A stretch of 64,000 nt of DNA from Oscillospiraceae bacterium (GTDB taxonomy: Bacteria > Bacillota > Clostridia > Oscillospirales > Ruminococcaceae): NCBI GenBank assembly GCA_022768245.1, contig JALEMR010000024.1:1-64000 (forward strand). Direction: 5' to 3'. The notes below the pieces were generated by a model, which was not told where the DNA came from, did no database searches, and saw only the letters and a list, made by a program, of their open reading frames with translations. Below are positions 59,615 to 64,000 of this stretch, one piece after another (position 1 is the stretch's first letter; each line of letters begins with the position of its first letter). A program made the position numbers and the translations under genes.

Positions 59615-59701
59615 TCAGAAAGATATTGCGGGCGGATATACCTCACATATGCACAGCCGTTTACTGCAATGTTCCTTTGTTATTATGTATGCTATTGTCA
59701 T
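59615..59701 (-). CDS. 28-codon leader peptide upstream of rtcB
   Basis: Starts MTIAYIITKE and ends YPPAISF, then TGA. Ribosome site AAAGGAGGCGG with ideal spacing to the ATG, better than that of rtcB. The ORF contains three Cys, KR and PP. The RNA segment over its start (GGCGGATAT, 59703-59711) is complementary to one inside it (ATATCCGCC, 59631-59639). That segment can instead pair with CGGATATA right after the stop codon (59607-59614). It is probably a cis-acting sensor of translation rather than a functional protein. Confidence 0.7.
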   Translation of the reverse strand: MTIAYIITKEHCSKRLCICEVYPPAISF

Positions 59702-59760
59702 GATATCCGCCTCCTTTCATAAGATCGTTTTAAAAAATATCAGCCCTTGGGCTTGATGAT

Positions 59761-59789
59761 ATGATATCACACTTTTTCCCGTCTGTCAA
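59761..59789 (-). promoter_or_regulatory. Promoter of the leader-rtcB unit
   Basis: On the minus strand: perfect TTGACA, 17-bp spacer, TATCAT. The leader ORF starts about 55 nt downstream of the expected transcript start. Confidence 0.88.
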
Positions 59790-59800
59790 GAGCTTTTTGC

Positions 59801-59834
59801 AAAAAAAGCGGACGCAGAGCATGTCCGCGTCCGA
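59801..59834 (-). terminator. Terminator of the fibronectin type III protein gene
   Basis: On the minus strand GGACGCGGACATGCTCTGCG-type stem (GCGGAC/GTCCGC and GGACGC/GCGTCC alternatives) followed by TTTTTTTGC. Confidence 0.85.
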
Positions 59835-59840
59835 ATAATA

Positions 59841-62800
59841 TCACTTTTTGATAAGCTTGTAAACTCTGTTTCTCTTTCTGAGGGAGTAGCCTGCGCCGCC
59901 CGAGGATCTCAGAGCATATACGGAGCCTGCTGCCGAAGTGCCTGATGCTCCTGCGGCGGAAGCTCCCGAACGGGATTCCAGATCCTGCGGAGTATAATAA
60001 TGTACAAAGGCAAAGGGAGAGAACTCGCTTACGCTGAACTGTACCAGCGGGATACCGTCCGATTCGCCGTAGTTGAGAGCAAGTACCTCCATCTGTCCGC
60101 TTGAATTGATGTGGATAACCTGGAAGTCATTGTCATACTTTCTGAACGAATCGGGAACGGGCATGGTGATCATCACGTAATGTCCCGCGGCAGGCTGGAC
60201 CTTTGTGTTCGTTCCCGCGACATATGCCGAGATATCAAGGGGATATACATCAAAGCTGTCAAGTCCGTCGGCATATCCCGAAAGAACGTCGTAGATAGCC
60301 TTGGAGGAATCAGTATTGACGCTGAATCTGATCTCGATATCCTGATTGAAGGCTGCGTCGTCGGAATAAGCGGAGATAAGCTCGCTGTGGGAGATGCCCT
60401 CGGGAACTGTACCGACGATAGCGATATTATATCCCGAACCGTTTGAAGAGCCGCCCGATGAGCTTCCGCTGCCCGAACCGCTGCCCGTATCATCGGCGGA
60501 AGCGGTTGGCGTAGCCGACACTGCCAGCGAATACTGACTGTACTGATTGGAAAGTCCCACAGTTCTGTATGCGGCTATCATGTAGGAGTAGGTCAGACCG
60601 TTTTCCAGTCCCTCGTGAACGAATCCGGGCTTGGAAACAACGCCCACCGCAGAGAAGGAATTCTTCGCCGCATTGTATGCGTATACCACATATCCGGTAG
60701 CGCCCGTAACAGCCGTCCAGCTCAGAGTGACCTTTCCGTCTCCCGCAACAGCTGTCACATCAACGGGTGCAGCAAGGTAGCTGCCGATAGTAACCGATCT
60801 GGGAGTTGCATATGCGCTTTCCACGATCTCGCCGTTGGCAAGAACTCTGTATGCTGTCACGGTGTAGGTATAGACCTCTCCGTTTATCAGTCCCGTGTAA
60901 TCTATCTTATTCTTTGTGGATGTTCCGAGAAGGATAGGCACGCCGTTCTTGTCGAGCATATATATCCTATAGCCGTCCGCGCCGCTTACTTCGGTCCAGG
61001 AAAGATGTGCCGTGCCGTCGTCCGATGTTACGGTGAAATCGGGCGGGAAGTCAATGAAGTAGGGGTCTGTTTCGCCCTCCTCCGCATAGATCGCGTCGGG
61101 GGTCGCCTGGACGGGAAGCGAATAATCGCTGACGATAGTATGCCATGACACGCTCTTATAGGACTGTACAGCATACCAGTAGGTCCTGCCGTTTTCAAGA
61201 TTCAAGTCAACATAGGTCGTTCCCGCAGTAGACGCAAGAAGGGTGTATTTGCCCGTTTCGGGGTCATAGCGGCTGATATAGTATCCGTCAGTAGTCTTGG
61301 ACTGGGGATTGGGGGTCCATGTAAGAGTAACCTTTCTGTTTCCGGGCTTTGCCTCCACGTTGGGAGGATAGATGGGCATTCCCACAATAATGCTGATAGT
61401 GGAGCCCTGTTCGCTCTGCACGTCCTTATTGTTTACGGTCTTGTGAGCATATACCTCAAAGGTGTAGAGGTCGCCGTTGTCGAGATTGGAGATAGTATAT
61501 GTTGTATTTCCCGTAACGATGTAGGTCTTTGTATCGATGGGGTTTCCGTTATCGTCCACGCGGGTAGCGATGAGGGAGTAATACTCCACATTCTTATCGG
61601 TATGCTTGTCCCACTTGACGGTGATAGAGCCGTCAACAGTGGAGCCGGTAAGTCCCGTAACAGGGAGGAAACGCTCACCCGAAATGCCGTCGGCGGAGAC
61701 CTTCACGCTCTCTACGAGCTTGCGGAGATTGGGGTCATTGCTGTCGTTATCGGCAACGGAGTACACAGAGGTTATGTAATAGGTATGTTCCGTGCTGTTA
61801 TCCATGGGGTGATCGACGTAGGTAAGGGTATTTCCCGCCTTTCCGTCGGCTTCGAGCTTGATTATGGGAGTTTCATCGTCGTCGCGGTAGATATAGTATC
61901 TGTCTGCCGCGTCAACGGATACCCAGGTAACGGTGATCTGTCCGTCCTGACCCACAGCCTTGACGTCGGTGGGAGCGCTGAGGCTGGCATAGGCTTCCTT
62001 GAACTGGAAGGTCGCCTTTGCGGGAAGAGGATCTACGGTATTATCATTGTAAACAGCAACTACCTCGTACTCAAACTCCGCATAGTAATCAACATCGCCG
62101 TTGGGGTCGGAGGGATCGGGCTTATAGATAGCAAAGGGAGCCGTGCTGTCTACGTAGGTATTTTCCTTTCCGACGCCTGCAGGGGTCTCGATATAACCGA
62201 TCACCGTAAACTGCTTTTCGGCATCGGAAGCAAGTTCGTCAATACGTCTTCTGCTTATCTGATACTTCTGCGCAGAATTGCTGATAGTATACCAAGTGAG
62301 CAGCGCACCTCTTTCGCTGGGCTTCGGTGCATTCTTCCATGTAACCGTCAGAACGATGCTGTTTGACGGGCATGCAAGAGTTGTCACGTAATACTCTTCA
62401 GCTGCCGGATCGGTATAGGGAACGGGATATTCATGCTCGATAGGATAGTATCTGAGCGCATCCGCGGTGCCTGTCTTGTACGGGTCGGGAAGAGCGCTGT
62501 AGATATTGTCGTTCTGGTGCTGCGAGTGAGAGTAAGCGTTGACCTCAACGATATATTCCGTCAGGTTCTCGGGAGCAGCCAGATTCTGGGTCTTGTTGAA
62601 CTGCTGGATACGTTCCTCCGCAGCCCCTCCCACAGCGGGAAGATAGCTTTCATGAAGCAGTGTAACCTTTTGGTCGCCGCTCTTGGAGTATACCCTTACA
62701 TGGAAGCCCGCAACATTCGGGTCCGCCGAGGAGGCAGCCACGCTGAATTCTCTGTTGCCGTTCTTGATGGTCACTTCGGGTTTCAGCGGCTCTGTGTTTA

Positions 62801-64000
62801 TCTGTGCAGAGGATTCATTACTGGAGAAGAAATGCTCTTCATCGGTATCGCATTTCTGCCTTACCTTAAAGGTATATACATGATTCTTTGAGAGATTTGC
62901 CGTATCGGTAACAGTATAGCTGTATACACCGGCGCCGTCGGGAGAAACCGTTACTCCCCCATCAGCTTCGCCAATACTGTTTACGACCTTCTGACCATAC
63001 TCATTGATATAGTAATAGTCGATAATGAATTTTGTTTCATTCCGCGTATAACCCGTATCGGCATTCTTGTTGTAGGTCCAGAACAAATCGACCTTGTTTT
63101 GCTCTATGGATTCTGTGGTCAGAGAGAATCGCTCAATTGAAATATCTTTCTCATGATCTGTTCCATCGCCGTTACCAGGCTGAATTTTGACCTTTCCGTC
63201 CGGATAATACTTGAACGCATAAACGTTAAATCGGTGAGTTCCGCTTTCTACCGTCTCGGGCAGAGTGTAGATATATGTCATTTTATTATTGGTATCATCT
63301 TTTGTAGCGATAGTTCCACCGACAAGGATACTGCCGTCAAGACCAATATCAGTCATGCAAATATAAACAGGATCCTGATCATCAAAGTAAAATACATATC
63401 CGTCAGGATCAATGCCGTTTTTCGCACCGACCATTTCCCATGTAAATTTGATCTCGTCCTCACATTCAAAATTGCGTTCAAATTTCATACTGTCCTGAGG
63501 AACAGGATCAAATCTTGAAGGGCTGACATTAACTCCGTTAAGACGGAAATAGAAAAACTGATTGTTTTCATTGTAGCAGTTCCATTTGCTTGTAAGCTTC
63601 GTGGGATCCTTTCCGCACTCGACCTGAATGCGAGCATCGATCATTCTGTTAAAATCGTTTGATCCTGTATTCACGGTTTCAAAAGGATCATATATTTCAA
63701 GCAGGAAAGCAGGATAGCCGCTTGAATCTACTATCTTAAAGTCCTCGTAGTTGGGAATAGATGAATCATTTAAATCACGTTCAAATGTCAAACCTATACC
63801 GGTATTAACATATCCATCAATTCTCCTGATAGAATTATTTGAGCCGTTAGGATAAGCAAAGATAGCATACTTCACTTCATCGCCTGCATATGTATCCTTC
63901 CATATCAGTTTTGGGTAATTTGAAAATATTGTAAAATCAAAATTTGCCGATGTCGTTTCAGGTGTATTCGGAATATCTGCATACGTATAATGTGTACTGT
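59841..64000 (-). CDS. Large extracellular fibronectin type III protein, 5' end missing
   Basis: At least 1385 aa; the frame is open through the right edge, so the N terminus and any signal peptide lie outside. A GTG at 63875 is internal, not the start. At least four clear FnIII repeats occur in the second half; each opens with a pattern like APTDVKAVGQDGQITVTW and ends like YTYTVTAYR. Weaker repeats lie before. A Gly/Ser linker (~110-130 residues upstream of the C-terminal domain's end) leads to a last domain and a basic tail RKRNRVYKLIKK. No dockerin or LPXTG is seen. It is probably a cell-surface adhesion or carbohydrate-related scaffold. Confidence 0.88.
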   Translation of the reverse strand, partial: STHYTYADIPNTPETTSANFDFTIFSNYPKLIWKDTYAGDEVKYAIFAYPNGSNNSIRRIDGYVNTGIGLTFERDLNDSSIPNYEDFKIVDSSGYPAFLLEIYDPFETVNTGSNDFNRMIDARIQVECGKDPTKLTSKWNCYNENNQFFYFRLNGVNVSPSRFDPVPQDSMKFERNFECEDEIKFTWEMVGAKNGIDPDGYVFYFDDQDPVYICMTDIGLDGSILVGGTIATKDDTNNKMTYIYTLPETVESGTHRFNVYAFKYYPDGKVKIQPGNGDGTDHEKDISIERFSLTTESIEQNKVDLFWTYNKNADTGYTRNETKFIIDYYYINEYGQKVVNSIGEADGGVTVSPDGAGVYSYTVTDTANLSKNHVYTFKVRQKCDTDEEHFFSSNESSAQINTEPLKPEVTIKNGNREFSVAASSADPNVAGFHVRVYSKSGDQKVTLLHESYLPAVGGAAEERIQQFNKTQNLAAPENLTEYIVEVNAYSHSQHQNDNIYSALPDPYKTGTADALRYYPIEHEYPVPYTDPAAEEYYVTTLACPSNSIVLTVTWKNAPKPSERGALLTWYTISNSAQKYQISRRRIDELASDAEKQFTVIGYIETPAGVGKENTYVDSTAPFAIYKPDPSDPNGDVDYYAEFEYEVVAVYNDNTVDPLPAKATFQFKEAYASLSAPTDVKAVGQDGQITVTWVSVDAADRYYIYRDDDETPIIKLEADGKAGNTLTYVDHPMDNSTEHTYYITSVYSVADNDSNDPNLRKLVESVKVSADGISGERFLPVTGLTGSTVDGSITVKWDKHTDKNVEYYSLIATRVDDNGNPIDTKTYIVTGNTTYTISNLDNGDLYTFEVYAHKTVNNKDVQSEQGSTISIIVGMPIYPPNVEAKPGNRKVTLTWTPNPQSKTTDGYYISRYDPETGKYTLLASTAGTTYVDLNLENGRTYWYAVQSYKSVSWHTIVSDYSLPVQATPDAIYAEEGETDPYFIDFPPDFTVTSDDGTAHLSWTEVSGADGYRIYMLDKNGVPILLGTSTKNKIDYTGLINGEVYTYTVTAYRVLANGEIVESAYATPRSVTIGSYLAAPVDVTAVAGDGKVTLSWTAVTGATGYVVYAYNAAKNSFSAVGVVSKPGFVHEGLENGLTYSYMIAAYRTVGLSNQYSQYSLAVSATPTASADDTGSGSGSGSSSGGSSNGSGYNIAIVGTVPEGISHSELISAYSDDAAFNQDIEIRFSVNTDSSKAIYDVLSGYADGLDSFDVYPLDISAYVAGTNTKVQPAAGHYVMITMPVPDSFRKYDNDFQVIHINSSGQMEVLALNYGESDGIPLVQFSVSEFSPFAFVHYYTPQDLESRSGASAAGASGTSAAGSVYALRSSGGAGYSLRKRNRVYKLIKK

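Noticed and set aside
59545..59646. Longer rtcB start (in-frame extension beginning at a GTG near 59646)
   Set aside because: The extension reads through the attenuator hairpin and T-tract, has no ribosome site, and gives low-complexity residues not found in RtcB; ATG 59544 follows GAAAGGAAG.
24620..64000. tRNA genes
   Set aside because: No cloverleaf-like GGTTCGAATC segment with matching acceptor arms was noticed anywhere in the window; a tRNA search program would settle this.

Overview
The window reads as chromosomal DNA of a Ruminococcus-like gut Firmicute (Oscillospiraceae/Ruminococcaceae). The grounds are indirect: an ispH-rpsA fusion, a spoIVB sporulation peptidase, a GH5 cellulase-type lipoprotein, consensus AAGGAGG ribosome sites, and several families of short dispersed repeats between genes. 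Nearly all genes are housekeeping or regulatory. No prophage, insertion sequence with a transposase, CRISPR array or tRNA gene was seen.

Layout. 0-0.5 kb: the 5' end of a 16S rRNA gene running off the left edge, with two consensus promoters. 0.5-3.5 kb: a three-gene ABC importer. 3.7-9 kb: an aldose epimerase, then rpiR-like regulator, HI0933-type flavoprotein, cmk and aldo/keto reductase as one operon. 9-14 kb: uppP, ftsK/spoIIIE, a ComEC-like metallo-hydrolase and a DUF3006 gene. 14-18 kb: a ClpP/TepA-like protease, ychF, small membrane proteins and a HAD phosphatase. 18-22 kb: a prepilin, two UBA/DUF4342 membrane proteins and a two-component system. 22-28 kb: pgk, map, plsC and the ispH-rpsA fusion. 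28-31 kb: a two-component system with a small alarmone synthetase. 31-35 kb: a GGDEF/EAL protein and pfk. 35-40 kb: a phosphorelay hybrid kinase, a DegV protein and a response regulator with two GGDEF-type domains. 40-48 kb: murA, mazF-type toxin, NIF3, trmK, DUF1858, DtxR-type regulator, GH5, dtd, lysA. 48-53 kb: engB, lon, pyrB. 53-59 kb: a secreted protein, an EF-G paralogue and spoIVB. 58-60 kb: rtcB with a leader peptide upstream and a small basic gene downstream. 60-64 kb: a very large fibronectin type III protein cut by the right edge.

The most unusual locus is the rtcB unit at 57.9-59.8 kb. A consensus promoter drives a 28-codon leader ORF with an excellent ribosome site. An intrinsic terminator lies between this ORF and rtcB, which is the architecture of translation-dependent attenuation. 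Behind rtcB is a small lysine-rich ORF with an intrinsic terminator inside it and no stop codon ahead of that terminator, so its mRNA should often be nonstop. That arrangement is known from arfA-type ribosome-rescue genes. I infer, without proof, an RNA-repair and ribosome-stress unit.

Other points: ispH-rpsA can only start at a non-ATG/GTG/TTG codon; PyrB carries a PyrI-like zinc tail; the EF-G paralogue lacks the usual catalytic His and NKxD; and several dispersed repeats begin within 0-1 nt of a stop codon. Promoter and terminator calls were made by eye from consensus and spacing.
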